A stretch of DNA of 47,789 bases from Betaproteobacteria bacterium (GTDB lineage: Bacteria; Pseudomonadota; Gammaproteobacteria; Burkholderiales; Burkholderiaceae_F): NCBI GenBank assembly GCA_005882215.1, contig VBCK01000119.1:1-47789 (forward strand), written 5' to 3'. The notes under the pieces are model-generated. The model worked only from the letters and a program-made list of their open reading frames with translations. It was not told the origin of the DNA and did not search any database. Both the position numbers and the translations under genes were made by a program. The stretch's first letter is position 1. The number at the start of each line of letters is the position of its first letter. This document shows, piece by piece, positions 1 to 8,930 of this stretch.

Positions 1-211
1 TCGCCAGCTCCCGGATGCGCTCGGCCACCGCGCCCATGCCCTTCGCGACCACGATCGGCGCGCGGTGACGCGCCTGCAGGTATTTGAGCGCGACCGCGAA
101 GTGGGTCGGGTTGGTGACCACCACGTCGGCCTTGGGCACGGCCGCCATCATCCTTTTGCGCGCCATCTCGCGCTGTGCGCGGCGCACGTGCAGCTTGATG
201 CGGGGATCGCC
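1..211 (-). pseudogene. flhB: flhB internal fragment, inverted against flhA
   Basis: Read on the minus strand, this stretch encodes about 70 residues of the cytoplasmic domain of FlhB, the flagellar export switch protein. Visible landmarks are the basic helix [13 protein letters not shown], then [18 protein letters not shown], which contains the NPTH autocleavage motif, then [19 protein letters not shown]. The reading frame is open to the window edge. FlhB similarity stops around position 206-211, exactly where FlhA similarity begins on the other strand. flhB normally precedes flhA on the same strand, so an inverted internal fragment without either end is unexpected. I read it as a chimeric contig end or a very local rearrangement, not a functional gene. 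Confidence 0.8.
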
Positions 212-2149
212 CTGGCGCTGGTCGTGATGATGGCCGCGGCCTACACGCGCCGTCCGCTCGACTTCGCGACCTTTCCCACCGTGCTGTTACTGACGACTTT
301 GATGCGGCTGTCTCTGAACGTGGCCTCGACGCGGGCCGTGCTGACGCAGGGACACACCGGGCCGGCGGCCGCCGGCAAGGTGATCGAGTCGTTCGGGCAC
401 TTCGTGATCGGCGGCAATTTCGCGGTCGGCCTGATCGTGTTCTCGATCCTGGTCGTGATCAACTTCGTGGTCGTGACCAAGGGTGCCGGGCGGATCGCCG
501 AAGTGGCGGCCCGCTTCACGCTCGACGCGATGCCGGGCAAGCAGATGGCGATCGACGCGGACCTGAACACCGGTGCGATCGACGACAAGGAGGCACGCCG
601 TCGCCGCACCGAGATCTCCCAGGAGGCGGATTTCTACGGCGCGATGGACGGCGCCAGCAAGTTCGTGCGGGGCGACGCGGTGGCCGGCATCCTGATCATG
701 TTCATCAACGTGATCGGTGGCCTGGCGATCGGCATGCTGCAGCACGACCTGTCGTTCGCTACGGCGACCGGCAACTATGTGCTGTTGACGATCGGCGACG
801 GCCTGGTGGCGCAGATTCCGGCGCTCGTGATCTCGATCGCCGCCGGCCTGATCGTTTCGCGCGTCGGTCGCGAGGACACCGACATCGGCGTACAGCTGGT
901 TGAGCAGCTGTTCGGCACGCCGCGCGTGCTTGGTATCACTGCCGCGATCCTGTTCGTGCTGGGCGTGATCCCGGGCATGCCATGGCTCGTGTTCCTGCTG
1001 CTGGCGGCGGCCTGCGGATACGCGGCGCGCTGGCTGTGGCTGCGCGAGCAGCGCGCCCTGCAGGCTCAGGCGCAGGCGGCGGCCGCGCCGGCCGAGCCGC
1101 CGTCGCAAGAGGCCAGCTGGGACGACATCGTGCCGGTCGATGTGCTGGGGCTGGAGGTCGGCTACCGGCTGATTCCGCTGGTCGACCAGAACGCGGACGG
1201 CGAGCTGCTGAAGCGGATCAAGGCGATCCGCAAGAAATTCGCGCAGGACATCGGATTCCTTCCGCCCCCGGTACACATCCGGGACAACCTGGAGCTGAAG
1301 CCGAGCCAGTACCGGATGCTGCTCAAAGGGGTCGTGATCGGAGAAGGCGAGGCCTTCAACGGGATGTGGCTCGCGATCAACCCGGGCGGCGTGACCCAGA
1401 CCGTGCCCGGCACGGCGACCCGCGACCCGGCCTTCGGTCTGCCCGCGATCTGGATCGACGGGCGGACACGCGAATCGGCGCAGGTGCTGGGATACACGGT
1501 GGTCGATTGCGCCACCGTGGTCGCCACGCATGTCAATCACCTGCTGCTGTCGCAAGCCGGGCAGCTGATGGGTCGCGCCGAGGCGCAGGCCCTGATCGAT
1601 CACATCGGCAAGCTTCAACCCAGGCTGGTCGAGGACCTGGTGCCCAAGCTGATTCCGCTCGGAACGCTGCAGAAGGTGCTGTCGAACCTGCTCGAGGAGG
1701 GAGTTCACGTCCGCGACATCCGCACGATCGTCGAGACGCTGGCCGATGCCGCCACCCGCAGCACCGATCCGCTGGAACTCACCGCGCAGGTCCGCACCGC
1801 GCTGCGCGCAACGATCGCCCAGTCGCTGTTCGGCAACACGCGCGAGCTGCCGGTGATCGCGCTGGACCCGGAACTGGAAAAGGTGCTCTCGCAATCGCTG
1901 GGAGCGGGCAACGAAGCTGCGGCGTTCGAACCGGGACTGGTCGATCTTCTGCAGCGCGGGGCCGCGATGGCGGCCAAGCGCCAGGAGGACGTCGGCCTGA
2001 ATCCGACCCTGCTGGTGCCGGACCGGCTGCGCCTGCCGCTGACGCGCCTGCTGCGGCGCGCCGCGCCGCGGCTGCGGGTGCTGGGCCATGCAGAAATTCC
2101 GGAGACCAGCACGATCCGCGTCAGCACTGTGCTGGGCGCCCCCGCTTGA
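206..2149 (+). CDS. flhA: Flagellar export apparatus protein FlhA, 5'-truncated
   Basis: FlhA is the large inner-membrane component of the flagellar type III export gate; its C-terminal cytoplasmic ring receives substrates and chaperones. The FlhA-like sequence starts inside the second membrane segment ([20 protein letters not shown]) and continues through [18 protein letters not shown] and the FHIPEP-family signature ending [15 protein letters not shown]. Several further hydrophobic segments run to about position 1045, followed by the cytoplasmic domain. About 648 residues remain of the usual 690-700, so roughly 45-50 N-terminal residues are missing. An open frame runs upstream to an ATG-like start at 65, but that part is antisense flhB and is not FlhA. 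flhF follows after 58 bases. Confidence 0.93.
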   Translation: MALALVVMMAAAYTRRPLDFATFPTVLLLTTLMRLSLNVASTRAVLTQGHTGPAAAGKVIESFGHFVIGGNFAVGLIVFSILVVINFVVVTKGAGRIAEVAARFTLDAMPGKQMAIDADLNTGAIDDKEARRRRTEISQEADFYGAMDGASKFVRGDAVAGILIMFINVIGGLAIGMLQHDLSFATATGNYVLLTIGDGLVAQIPALVISIAAGLIVSRVGREDTDIGVQLVEQLFGTPRVLGITAAILFVLGVIPGMPWLVFLLLAAACGYAARWLWLREQRALQAQAQAAAAPAEPPSQEASWDDIVPVDVLGLEVGYRLIPLVDQNADGELLKRIKAIRKKFAQDIGFLPPPVHIRDNLELKPSQYRMLLKGVVIGEGEAFNGMWLAINPGGVTQTVPGTATRDPAFGLPAIWIDGRTRESAQVLGYTVVDCATVVATHVNHLLLSQAGQLMGRAEAQALIDHIGKLQPRLVEDLVPKLIPLGTLQKVLSNLLEEGVHVRDIRTIVETLADAATRSTDPLELTAQVRTALRATIAQSLFGNTRELPVIALDPELEKVLSQSLGAGNEAAAFEPGLVDLLQRGAAMAAKRQEDVGLNPTLLVPDRLRLPLTRLLRRAAPRLRVLGHAEIPETSTIRVSTVLGAPA

Positions 2150-2207
2150 TCGACTCGCATCCATGAAACCGGATCGCGCAGACCCGCTGTAACGAAGGGA
2201 GAACACG

Positions 2208-4061
2208 ATGAGCTTCAGACGATATGTCGCCACGACGGTGCGCGAAGGCCTGGACCGGGTGCGACGCGAGCTCGGCGACGACGCGGTGATCCTTTCGAAC
2301 AAGCGGCTGGGCCCGGGGCGGATCGAAATCGTTGCCGCCGCATCCGATTCGATGCAGGCTCTGGTCGAAGAGGCGGACCGCCCGAACGCCACGCCGCGCC
2401 AGAGCGCGGCCGCGCGCGAGCGCGCTCGCCCCGACGAGCAGTCGCAGAGCGAATCGTTCCAGGACTTCATTCGGCGCCAGGCGCCCGCTGCCGCGCCGCG
2501 TGCGCGGCAGGAGCCGCAGGAGGCACCGCCGCGGGCGCGCCCCACGATGCGCGCCGAGCCCGCGCCGGCGCGCGCTGGCGTGGCGATGTACCACGAGGTG
2601 GCCCGGACGCACGCTGAGCCCGAGGCCTCAGCCGCACCCGAAGCGCTATTGGCACACGCGCTGGCGGCACCGGCGGTGTTCCGCCAGCGCACCGCACGCG
2701 ACGCCCCGATGTCCGCCGCGACGATCGCCGGAGCGGCATCGCCGGCTTCGATCAACGCTCGTTCGGCCCCGGCGGCTGCCATCGAAGCCTCGCCGCCGCG
2801 CTCGGCGCCACCGGCGGCGGCCAACGGCTCCGCTATCCGTCCGGCTGCGCCACCGGCTGCGCCAAACGGCTCCGCGATCCGTCCGGCTGCGCCACCGGCT
2901 GTGCCAAACGGCTCCGCGATCCGTCCGTCGGCGCCAGCGGCGGCGGCCAACGGCTCCGCGGCCCGTCCGCCCGCGTCGCCAGCTTCCGAAGCGGCCGCGC
3001 CACCGCAGCCGGCACCGACACCCAAGCCGCTGCCGGCGATGGCCCCTCTGCCGCAAGTCAGTGCGCAGCCAGACGCCGAGATGGACGACACCCGGGTGAT
3101 GGCGGAGCTGCGTTCGCTGCGCGCCGCGCTGTCGGACCGGATCGCCGCCCTCGAATCGAACATCGCATTGAACCGGCCCGTCGCGGTGACCGAGCCCGCC
3201 GCTCAGCGCAACCCGGCGGCCACCCGCGTGATGACGCGCTTGCTGATGTCCGGCTTCTCGCCGGATCTCGCGCGGCGCGTGGCGGTCCACGCTCCTGCCA
3301 CCGGTGACATCGCGGCCACGGACGCGTGGCTGCACGAAGTGATCGCCGGCAACCTGCGCTGCGCTGCGAGCGCCGACGGGCTGCTGGAGAGTCAGGGAGC
3401 TGTCGCTCTGGTCGGCCCGACCGGCGTGGGCAAGACCACGACGGTGGCCAAGCTCGCGGCCCGCTTCGCCGTGCGTTACGGCGCGGCGCAGCTCGGGCTG
3501 ATCACGCTCGATTCGTACCGGATCGGAGCCCATGAGCAGCTTCGCAGCTACGGGCGGATCCTCGGGGTCCCGATGCACATCGCGCAGGACGGCGCCACGC
3601 TGCGCGAACTGCTGGCGTCGCTGCACGGCAAGCGCCTGGTGCTGATCGACACCTGCGGGCTTTCGCAGCGGGACGAACGGCTGGAGGAAATGCTGAGCAC
3701 GCTGAGCGCGGCGCGCTTCAATGTGCAAGCGGTCCGTCCGGTGCTGCTGCTGAACGCGGCCTCGCACTCGGAATCGCTCGACGAGGTCGCACGCGCGTGG
3801 CGCGCGGCCGACGCCGCCGGCGCGATTCTGACCAAGATGGACGAGGCCGCTCGAATCGGCGGGGCGGTCGATTGCATGCTGCGCTATCGGATGATGCTGT
3901 TCGGCCTGACCAACGGTCAGCGGGTCCCCGAGGACTGGCACCCGGCCAGCGCGCGCCTGCTCGCGCACGTCGCCCTGAAGCCGTCCACCTCCTCGTTCTC
4001 GCTGGGGGACGAAGAAGCCAAAGCCTTGTCCGAGCAGCCGCAGCGCAGTTTGCATGCCTGA
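2208..4061 (+). CDS. flhF: Flagellar SRP-type GTPase FlhF
   Basis: FlhF is the SRP-family GTPase that sets the place and number of polar flagella. The 617-residue product has the FlhF N-terminus (MSFRRYVATTVREGL, GDDAVILSNKR), a long Ala/Pro-rich linker and a C-terminal NG domain. The P-loop GPTGVGKT lies at residues 403-410, followed by LGLITLDSYRIGAHEQLR, a G3-like DTCG and a G4 TKMD. The protein is long for the family because the linker carries a 42-base tandem repeat. A strong ribosome binding site (AAGGGAGA) precedes the ATG. The stop overlaps the flhG start by 8 bases, so the two are probably translationally coupled. DTCG instead of the common DTAG or DTxG is a mild variation. Confidence 0.96.
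   Translation: MSFRRYVATTVREGLDRVRRELGDDAVILSNKRLGPGRIEIVAAASDSMQALVEEADRPNATPRQSAAARERARPDEQSQSESFQDFIRRQAPAAAPRARQEPQEAPPRARPTMRAEPAPARAGVAMYHEVARTHAEPEASAAPEALLAHALAAPAVFRQRTARDAPMSAATIAGAASPASINARSAPAAAIEASPPRSAPPAAANGSAIRPAAPPAAPNGSAIRPAAPPAVPNGSAIRPSAPAAAANGSAARPPASPASEAAAPPQPAPTPKPLPAMAPLPQVSAQPDAEMDDTRVMAELRSLRAALSDRIAALESNIALNRPVAVTEPAAQRNPAATRVMTRLLMSGFSPDLARRVAVHAPATGDIAATDAWLHEVIAGNLRCAASADGLLESQGAVALVGPTGVGKTTTVAKLAARFAVRYGAAQLGLITLDSYRIGAHEQLRSYGRILGVPMHIAQDGATLRELLASLHGKRLVLIDTCGLSQRDERLEEMLSTLSAARFNVQAVRPVLLLNAASHSESLDEVARAWRAADAAGAILTKMDEAARIGGAVDCMLRYRMMLFGLTNGQRVPEDWHPASARLLAHVALKPSTSSFSLGDEEAKALSEQPQRSLHA
2823..2990 (+). repeat. 42-bp tandem repeat in the flhF linker
   Basis: Four consecutive 14-codon units start at 2823, 2865, 2907 and 2949. 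The consensus is NGSAIRPAAPPAAP. The first two are nearly identical at the DNA level and the last is the most diverged. The array is in frame, so gain or loss of a unit would change linker length without breaking flhF. Confidence 0.9.
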
Positions 4062-4860
4062 TCGATCGCGTGGCCATCGCGGCCGCCCGGCGCGCACACC
4101 GGCGCAGGATCAAGCCGCCGGCTTGCGCCGGCTGTTCGCGCCGTCGGAGCCCCAGTGGCTGCCGATCCTGCTCGGGCCCGAACGGGACCTGGACAACGCG
4201 GGGTGGCTCGCGAATCTGGCGCGAGCGTGCGTGGGCCAGGGAGCCCGCACGCTGCTGGTGGACGCTGCTCGCGCGAACGTGGCCCGCGCGTTCGGCGTGC
4301 GTGCCCGCTACGACCTGGCGCACGCGCTCGACGGCGACTGCGCCCCGCGCGAGGCCTGTGCGCAGGCGGGCGCCAACCTCAGGATCCTTCCGGCCGCGCG
4401 CGCGCTCGACGACGATGGGCGCAGTCCGGAGCGGCTGCGCCGTTTCGAGGCGGGAGTGCGCGCGCTGGCGGCGACCGCCGATTGCGCGTTGCTCGTGTTG
4501 CCGGCGCCACGCGGGCGCAGCCTGGCCGGCTTCTGCGCGGGCGGCGTCTCCGACGCCATCGTGGTGGCGGGCCCGGAAGCCGGCTGCGAGCGCCGCCTGC
4601 TCGGCACGATGCGCTCGCTGCTGAGCGTGGCGGACATCGACACTTTTCGGCTTCTTTTCCAGGGTACGGACCCGGAATGCGCCGGTAGGCTGTATTCAAG
4701 GCTCGCCGCAAGCGGCGCGCGGGAACTGGGCGCCAGAACGTCCGACGCTGGAAGCGTGCACGATGTTTCGGCGATCGAGCGCCTGGTGCGCCTGGTGCGC
4801 TGCCGCAGCATGCCGCGCTGCGACCGCGCGGGCGACACGGCCGTGGAGACCGTTTCTTGA
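4054..4860 (+). CDS. flhG: FlhG-like MinD-family protein with degenerate nucleotide site
   Basis: Position between flhF and fliA and the N-terminal motif DQAAGLRRL (residues 19-27) identify FlhG (FleN/YlxH), the MinD-type partner that stimulates FlhF GTPase activity and limits flagellar number. The DQAxxLR helix is the part known to activate FlhF. The following strand would normally carry the deviant Walker A loop (KGGxGK(T/S)), but here it reads LLGPERDLDNAGWLANLA, with no lysine or glycine-rich loop. LLVDAARANVARAFG keeps the later MinD-like strand and aspartate. The protein has 268 residues. It overlaps flhF by 8 bases and fliA by 4. I infer loss of ATP binding with retention of FlhF binding; assignment to the family is firm by context, function less so. 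Confidence 0.8.
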   Translation: MPDRSRGHRGRPARTPAQDQAAGLRRLFAPSEPQWLPILLGPERDLDNAGWLANLARACVGQGARTLLVDAARANVARAFGVRARYDLAHALDGDCAPREACAQAGANLRILPAARALDDDGRSPERLRRFEAGVRALAATADCALLVLPAPRGRSLAGFCAGGVSDAIVVAGPEAGCERRLLGTMRSLLSVADIDTFRLLFQGTDPECAGRLYSRLAASGARELGARTSDAGSVHDVSAIERLVRLVRCRSMPRCDRAGDTAVETVS

Positions 4861-5591
4861 AGAATGAGGCTTTCGTCTACAACGCGCGCGGCACGCTCGA
4901 GCGTCAGAATGATTGCGCAAAGCAGTACGCGCCGCTGGTGCGTCGCATTGCGCACCAGATGATCGCAAGGCTGCCGGCCAACGTCGAATTGGACGACATG
5001 ATTCAGGCCGGGATGATCGGCCTGATGGATGCGGTCAACCGGTTCGAGGAGACCCACGGGACCCCGTTCGAGGTCTACGCGGCCAGCCGGATTCGCGGAT
5101 CGATGCTTGACGAGCTGCGGGCCGGCGATTGGCTGCCGCGCTCGGCGCGCAAGAGCCAGCGAGATATCGAAAACGCGATCCATCGACTCGAGCAGCGCCT
5201 GAAGCGCGCGCCGGCCGAGGCCGAGATCGCCCGCGAAATGGGGCTGGAGGTCGGGCACTACCAGGAAACCCTGAACGAGGCGCGCGGCGCCCAGTTGGTG
5301 TATTTCGACGACCTGGGCGGCGGCGACGACGACGACGATTACCTGGAGCGACATGTCGCCGTCGACGGCGCCGACCCGTCCGACATCCTGCGCGACAAGC
5401 GATTTCGAGGCGCCCTGGTCGGTGCCATCGAAGAGCTGCCCGAGCGGGAACGGCAGCTGATGAGCATGTACTACGAGCAGGACATGAACCTGCGCGAGAT
5501 CGGATCGGTAATGGGAGTGACCGAATCGCGCGTGTGCCAGCTGCACAGCCAGGCGGTCGCGCGGCTTCGCTCCAAGCTGAAGAACTGGTAG
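4857..5591 (+). CDS. fliA: Sigma-28 factor FliA
   Basis: FliA directs RNA polymerase to late flagellar and chemotaxis promoters. The 244-residue product shows sigma region 2 (DDMIQAGMIGLMDAVNRFEE, then ASRIRGSMLDELR), region 3, and the region 4 helix-turn-helix (LPERERQLMSMYYEQ, then GVTESRVCQLHSQAV). The most likely start is TTG at 4857, overlapping the flhG stop as TTGA; no in-frame ATG occurs before the conserved region. A run of five aspartates (residues 157-161, codons GAC x4 then GAT) sits in the region 3-4 linker. Its antagonist FlgM is encoded at 8588-8893 and three candidate target promoters are visible in the window. Confidence 0.96.
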   Translation: MKNEAFVYNARGTLERQNDCAKQYAPLVRRIAHQMIARLPANVELDDMIQAGMIGLMDAVNRFEETHGTPFEVYAASRIRGSMLDELRAGDWLPRSARKSQRDIENAIHRLEQRLKRAPAEAEIAREMGLEVGHYQETLNEARGAQLVYFDDLGGGDDDDDYLERHVAVDGADPSDILRDKRFRGALVGAIEELPERERQLMSMYYEQDMNLREIGSVMGVTESRVCQLHSQAVARLRSKLKNW

Positions 5592-5815
5592 GGCCCGCCC
5601 ACACCTGCGGAACCCCCCGGAGTCCGCGCGCCGCACGCGAGCCCATCGACTCGGCATTGACGGCCCGGCCCGGCGTTTCTTGAGCGAGCAAAGGGCCTGC
5701 TTTTGGCCGCTTCCTCGCCCTATCCGCGACGGAGGCACGGGAAATAATGCAAACGTGCACCAGACCGCCGACGTTTCGCGGCGGCACGATCCGACTTCCG
5801 GTAAAGGAGAAGACG

Positions 5816-6286
5816 ATGAAGCAGTTGATCCGTTGTGCCGGCGGCGTGCTGGCTGTTGTCGCGCTTGCGGCCCAGGTCCCGGCTCTGGCCGTGACCGAAT
5901 TCGCCTCCAAGGACGAGGCGATCGCCATGGTCAAGAAGGGCGTTGCCTACATCAAGGGTAACGGCAGGGATAAGGGGTACGCCGAGATCACCAACAAGAA
6001 GGGCCAGTTCGTCGACCGCGACCTGTACCTGGTCGTGTACGGCCTGGACGGGACCGTATTCGCGCACGGCTTCAACGAGAAGCAGATCGGGCGCAACCTG
6101 ATCGAGCTGAAGGACATCGACGGCAAGCTGTTCGTCAAAGAGCGGGTTGAGCTGGCGCAGAAGCAGCCGACGTTCTGGCAGGAATACAAGTTCACCGATC
6201 CGATGACGCGCAAGGTCGAGCCGAAAGAGATGTACTGCGAGCGCCTCGACGACGTGGTCGTGTGCGGCGGCATCTACAAGCATTGA
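5816..6286 (+). CDS. Secreted single-Cache-domain protein
   Basis: This encodes a 156-residue exported protein with a signal peptide ([25 protein letters not shown], cleavage expected after residue 25). The body resembles single Cache_2 sensor domains: [21 protein letters not shown], then [21 protein letters not shown] and [18 protein letters not shown], ending with a C-terminal cysteine pair (MYCER, VVVCGG). Such domains normally form the ligand-binding part of chemoreceptors; here it is a free periplasmic protein immediately upstream of a chemoreceptor gene (52-base gap). A role in presenting a ligand to that receptor is inference. The ATG at 5816 was chosen because a good ribosome binding site (AAAGGAG) precedes it and the signal peptide starts there. 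The 224 bases after fliA hold no clear promoter. Confidence 0.85.
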   Translation: MKQLIRCAGGVLAVVALAAQVPALAVTEFASKDEAIAMVKKGVAYIKGNGRDKGYAEITNKKGQFVDRDLYLVVYGLDGTVFAHGFNEKQIGRNLIELKDIDGKLFVKERVELAQKQPTFWQEYKFTDPMTRKVEPKEMYCERLDDVVVCGGIYKH

Positions 6287-6338
6287 GCGAGTCCGGCCGG
6301 CGAGGCGTCCGGCGTCACTCCTCCAGCGAAGCCAGGAA

Positions 6339-8072
6339 ATGAAGATTCTTCATAAGATGCTGCTGGCCCCGGCCGTGGCGATCATGCTGATGGGCGTGGT
6401 CGTGGGGATCTCGTTCGTGGCGGACGACCAGCAGCACCTGGCCCAGGAGGAGCTGACGACCCGCTACCTCCCGGCGCGCGCCACCGTCAGCAGGCTTGAA
6501 GGTCAGTTCTCGACCGTTCGCGGTGAGGAGTACCGGCTGTTCACGATGCTTGCCAGCTTCGATGCCAAGCGCATCGAGCAGGAGCGCACCGGCATCCGCA
6601 ACCGGCTGACCGCGATCAGCGCGACATTGAGCAAAGCCGACCTGGGACAGAGCGAACAGGCCAGGCAGCTTTCGGCCCGCAGCGCGACCGAAATCGCCAG
6701 CTACGCGAAAAAAGCCGACGATGCGCTCGACCTCGCAACCGGCGATGTCAATCTCGGAATCGCGGCGATGATGAGCGCGGACGAGCAGTTCGGCACTGTG
6801 ATCAAGACGTTCGACGAGATCGGAACCGTGGTCAGCGACGCCGCCGACGGCGTCAAGAAGCATACGCAGCACGTCGAGCGCCTGTCGCAGCTTCTGATGG
6901 GCGTGGCTCTGGCGGTGGCCATCTGCGCGTCCCTGTTAGTGGCCGTGCTCTCGGCGCGCGGCACTGCGCGCAACCTGCGCGGCGCATCGGAAGTCGCCGG
7001 AAGACTCGCCGACGGCGATCTCGGAGCCCGCTTCGCGATCGACACCCGCGACGAGCTCGGCGACCTGTCCCATTCGCTCGATCGGATGTGTGAGGCCTTT
7101 GCCAAGATGATCGGCGACATTCGCAAGACATCCGAATCGGTCAGCGTGGCTTCTTCGGAAATCGCTCAAGGCAATGCCGAGCTGAGCAGCCGCACCGAGC
7201 AGCAGGCCGGCAATCTGCAGCAAACCGCGGCGTCGATGGAGCAGTTGTCGGCCACCGTGAAGAACAGCGCGAATACGGCGCGCCAGGCCAATCAGCTGGC
7301 GGCGTCGGCTTCAGAGGTTGCCGCTCGCGGCGGTCTGGCGGTCGGGCAGGTCGTTTCGACGATGAGCGAAATTCAGACCTCGAGCCGCAAGATCGCCGAA
7401 ATCATCGGCGTGATCGACGGCATCGCGTTCCAGACCAACATCCTGGCGCTGAACGCCGCGGTCGAAGCGGCCCGCGCCGGAGAGCAGGGGCGCGGATTTG
7501 CCGTGGTGGCCGGCGAGGTCCGCAACCTGGCGCAGCGCAGCGCACAGGCGGCCCGCGAGATCAAGCTGTTGATTTCCGACAGCGTGCAGAAGGTCGACAG
7601 CGGCTCGCGTCAGGTCACCGAGGCCGGTCAGACGATGCGTGACATCGTCGATCAGGTCAAGCGGGTGGCGGACCTGATCGGCGAGATCACGTCGGCCACA
7701 CTGGAGCAGAACTCCGGCATCGGCCAGGTCAATTCGGCCGTCACGCAGCTTGACCAGATGACGCAGCAGAACGCCGCGCTGGTCGAGCAGAGCGCGGCCG
7801 CCGCCGAGAGTCTGAAGCTGCAGGCCGCGCGGCTGGCGCAGGCCGTGGCGATCTTCAAACTGGGACGCAAGGAGAGCGCGCAGGCGATCGCTCAGGCGCA
7901 GGCGAGTTCGCAGGCCGCGGTCAAGCCGGCCCGCCCTGCTCAGAGCGCGCCGAACAGGCCCGCTCCGGCGCCGCAGACCGAACGCCGCCGGGCGCCGCCC
8001 CGGTTGACTCCACCGGCGCCGCCTGCGCCTCCGGCAGCCAAGTCAGGCAGCGACGACTGGGAAGAATTCTAG
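6339..8072 (+). CDS. Methyl-accepting chemotaxis protein
   Basis: A 577-residue transmembrane chemoreceptor. Membrane segments lie at about residues 8-28 and 185-207, enclosing a helical periplasmic domain of four-helix-bundle type. A HAMP domain follows, then the methylation helices and the conserved hairpin tip ([20 protein letters not shown], then [20 protein letters not shown]) at about residues 355-408. The C-terminus is an Ala/Pro-rich flexible tail ending DDWEEF, which fits the xWxxF tether that docks CheR and CheB in other receptors. It signals through CheW and CheA, both encoded at 34534-37210. It is probably cotranscribed with the upstream Cache protein. A start at 6339 is supported by CCAGGAA just upstream. 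Confidence 0.96.
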   Translation: MKILHKMLLAPAVAIMLMGVVVGISFVADDQQHLAQEELTTRYLPARATVSRLEGQFSTVRGEEYRLFTMLASFDAKRIEQERTGIRNRLTAISATLSKADLGQSEQARQLSARSATEIASYAKKADDALDLATGDVNLGIAAMMSADEQFGTVIKTFDEIGTVVSDAADGVKKHTQHVERLSQLLMGVALAVAICASLLVAVLSARGTARNLRGASEVAGRLADGDLGARFAIDTRDELGDLSHSLDRMCEAFAKMIGDIRKTSESVSVASSEIAQGNAELSSRTEQQAGNLQQTAASMEQLSATVKNSANTARQANQLAASASEVAARGGLAVGQVVSTMSEIQTSSRKIAEIIGVIDGIAFQTNILALNAAVEAARAGEQGRGFAVVAGEVRNLAQRSAQAAREIKLLISDSVQKVDSGSRQVTEAGQTMRDIVDQVKRVADLIGEITSATLEQNSGIGQVNSAVTQLDQMTQQNAALVEQSAAAAESLKLQAARLAQAVAIFKLGRKESAQAIAQAQASSQAAVKPARPAQSAPNRPAPAPQTERRRAPPRLTPPAPPAPPAAKSGSDDWEEF

Positions 8073-8081
8073 ATTCGGCTT

Positions 8082-8099
8082 CCCGAGCGGTGGCTCGGG
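8082..8099 (+). terminator. Hairpin after the chemoreceptor gene, possible terminator
   Basis: CCCGAGC at 8082-8088 and GCTCGGG at 8093-8099 form a perfect 7-bp stem with a GGTG loop, 9 bases after the receptor stop codon and between convergent genes. No T-run follows on either strand, so intrinsic termination is uncertain. Confidence 0.4.
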
Positions 8100-8183
8100 C
8101 GGGTTGATGGCGGACCGGACCGCGGCGCCGCGGGTCAACTGGAAGAGCGCTTCTCTGGAACCGAACGGCGAGCGCGGGCTGTC

Positions 8184-8585
8184 TCAGGCACGCACGCCGC
8201 GCTGAGCGGGGCGGCTTTCGACGCTGGCTGCATGGCCGTCGGCCGAGTACAGCGCGCCGCTGCGGGCCGCACCGAACAGCGACTCGATTCGGGCCCGGTT
8301 GATGCAAATGTGGGGTATCAGCAGGCGCGCATTGCGCTCGTTCAGATCGCGCGCTCGCCGGAGCGCATCGCGCAGTTCGGGCCCATCGGCGTTTTCCAGC
8401 CCGGCAGCCAGGCTCCGCAAAGCCTGCTCCTTGTCACGGACTGCCCGTGTCAGCTTGTCGACGTCCGCGCCCAGCAGCGCGTCGCTCTCCTCGCGCAGGC
8501 ATTGAAACAGCTGTTCCAGCGCAGCGGCGCCCGAGGCGGGTGCGCCGCTCGTCCGCTCTGCGGGCGGCTGCGGCGGGCGATTCAC
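8184..8585 (-). CDS. flgN: Flagellar export chaperone FlgN
   Basis: FlgN is the cytoplasmic chaperone for the hook-associated proteins FlgK and FlgL, both encoded at 17284-20482. The 133-residue product is largely helical and shows the family pattern: LEQLFQCLREESDALLGADVDKL near the N-terminus, then KEQALRSLAAGLE, LNERNARLLIPHICINRARIESLFG, and a short polar C-terminus with SADGHA. Its start lies two bases after the flgM stop on the same strand. Sequence conservation in this family is low, so the call rests on the helix pattern plus the flgA-flgM-flgN order. Confidence 0.9.
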   Translation of the reverse strand: MNRPPQPPAERTSGAPASGAAALEQLFQCLREESDALLGADVDKLTRAVRDKEQALRSLAAGLENADGPELRDALRRARDLNERNARLLIPHICINRARIESLFGAARSGALYSADGHAASVESRPAQRGVRA

Positions 8586-8587
8586 GG

Positions 8588-8893
8588 TCAGGCCTTGCGG
8601 CCTGCCAGTTGCGCAGCGCTCGCGAGCAACTTGTCCGCGACGGCGCCGGCGTTGACCTGGTAACGACCCTCCGCAATGGCGGCACGGATCTCGGATACCT
8701 TGCCGGCGTCGAAGCTCGACGGCGAGAACTGGGACTCGAGCTGATTGAGCCTGGACAGGTCGGACAGCTGCACCGGTGCGCCGCTGCCGGAGGAGGCCGG
8801 CTGGGCCGCCGTGCCGGTCGAGCGCGAAGTGCCGCCCGTACTCGGCTGTGTGCGTTCCGCACGCGCCGGCTCAGAGGTTCTGCTGATCTTCAT
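8588..8893 (-). CDS. flgM: Anti-sigma-28 factor FlgM
   Basis: FlgM binds and inhibits FliA until the hook is complete, then is exported. The 101-residue product has the disordered Ser/Thr-rich N-terminal half typical of the family. The C-terminal sigma-binding half reads FDAGKVSEIRAAIAEGRYQV, then NAGAVADKLLASA, which matches the family signature. The start at 8893 gives a normal FlgM length and lies 37 bases downstream of a strong sigma-28 site, so free FliA would drive synthesis of its own inhibitor. It forms an operon with flgN. Confidence 0.95.
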   Translation of the reverse strand: MKISRTSEPARAERTQPSTGGTSRSTGTAAQPASSGSGAPVQLSDLSRLNQLESQFSPSSFDAGKVSEIRAAIAEGRYQVNAGAVADKLLASAAQLAGRKA

Positions 8894-8930
8894 CGCGACT
8901 CCCTACGGCAAGCAAACTCACCTGAAATTC

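Noticed and set aside
65-205. Open frame continuing flhA upstream to a start at 65
   Set aside because: The extra 47 codons are the antisense of a clear FlhB segment and bear no FlhA features.
287-3163. A 958-codon open frame on the minus strand across flhA and flhF
   Set aside because: It lies opposite two recognised genes and has the Arg/Ala/Gly-rich composition of high-GC shadow frames.
5732-5760. GGCACG plus TGCA as a sigma-54 promoter before the Cache gene
   Set aside because: The GG-to-GC distance is wrong by three bases.
5748-5780. Possible sigma-28 site ending GCCGACGT upstream of the Cache gene
   Set aside because: The CAAA element is two bases too close to the -10 and the -10 matches poorly at its end.
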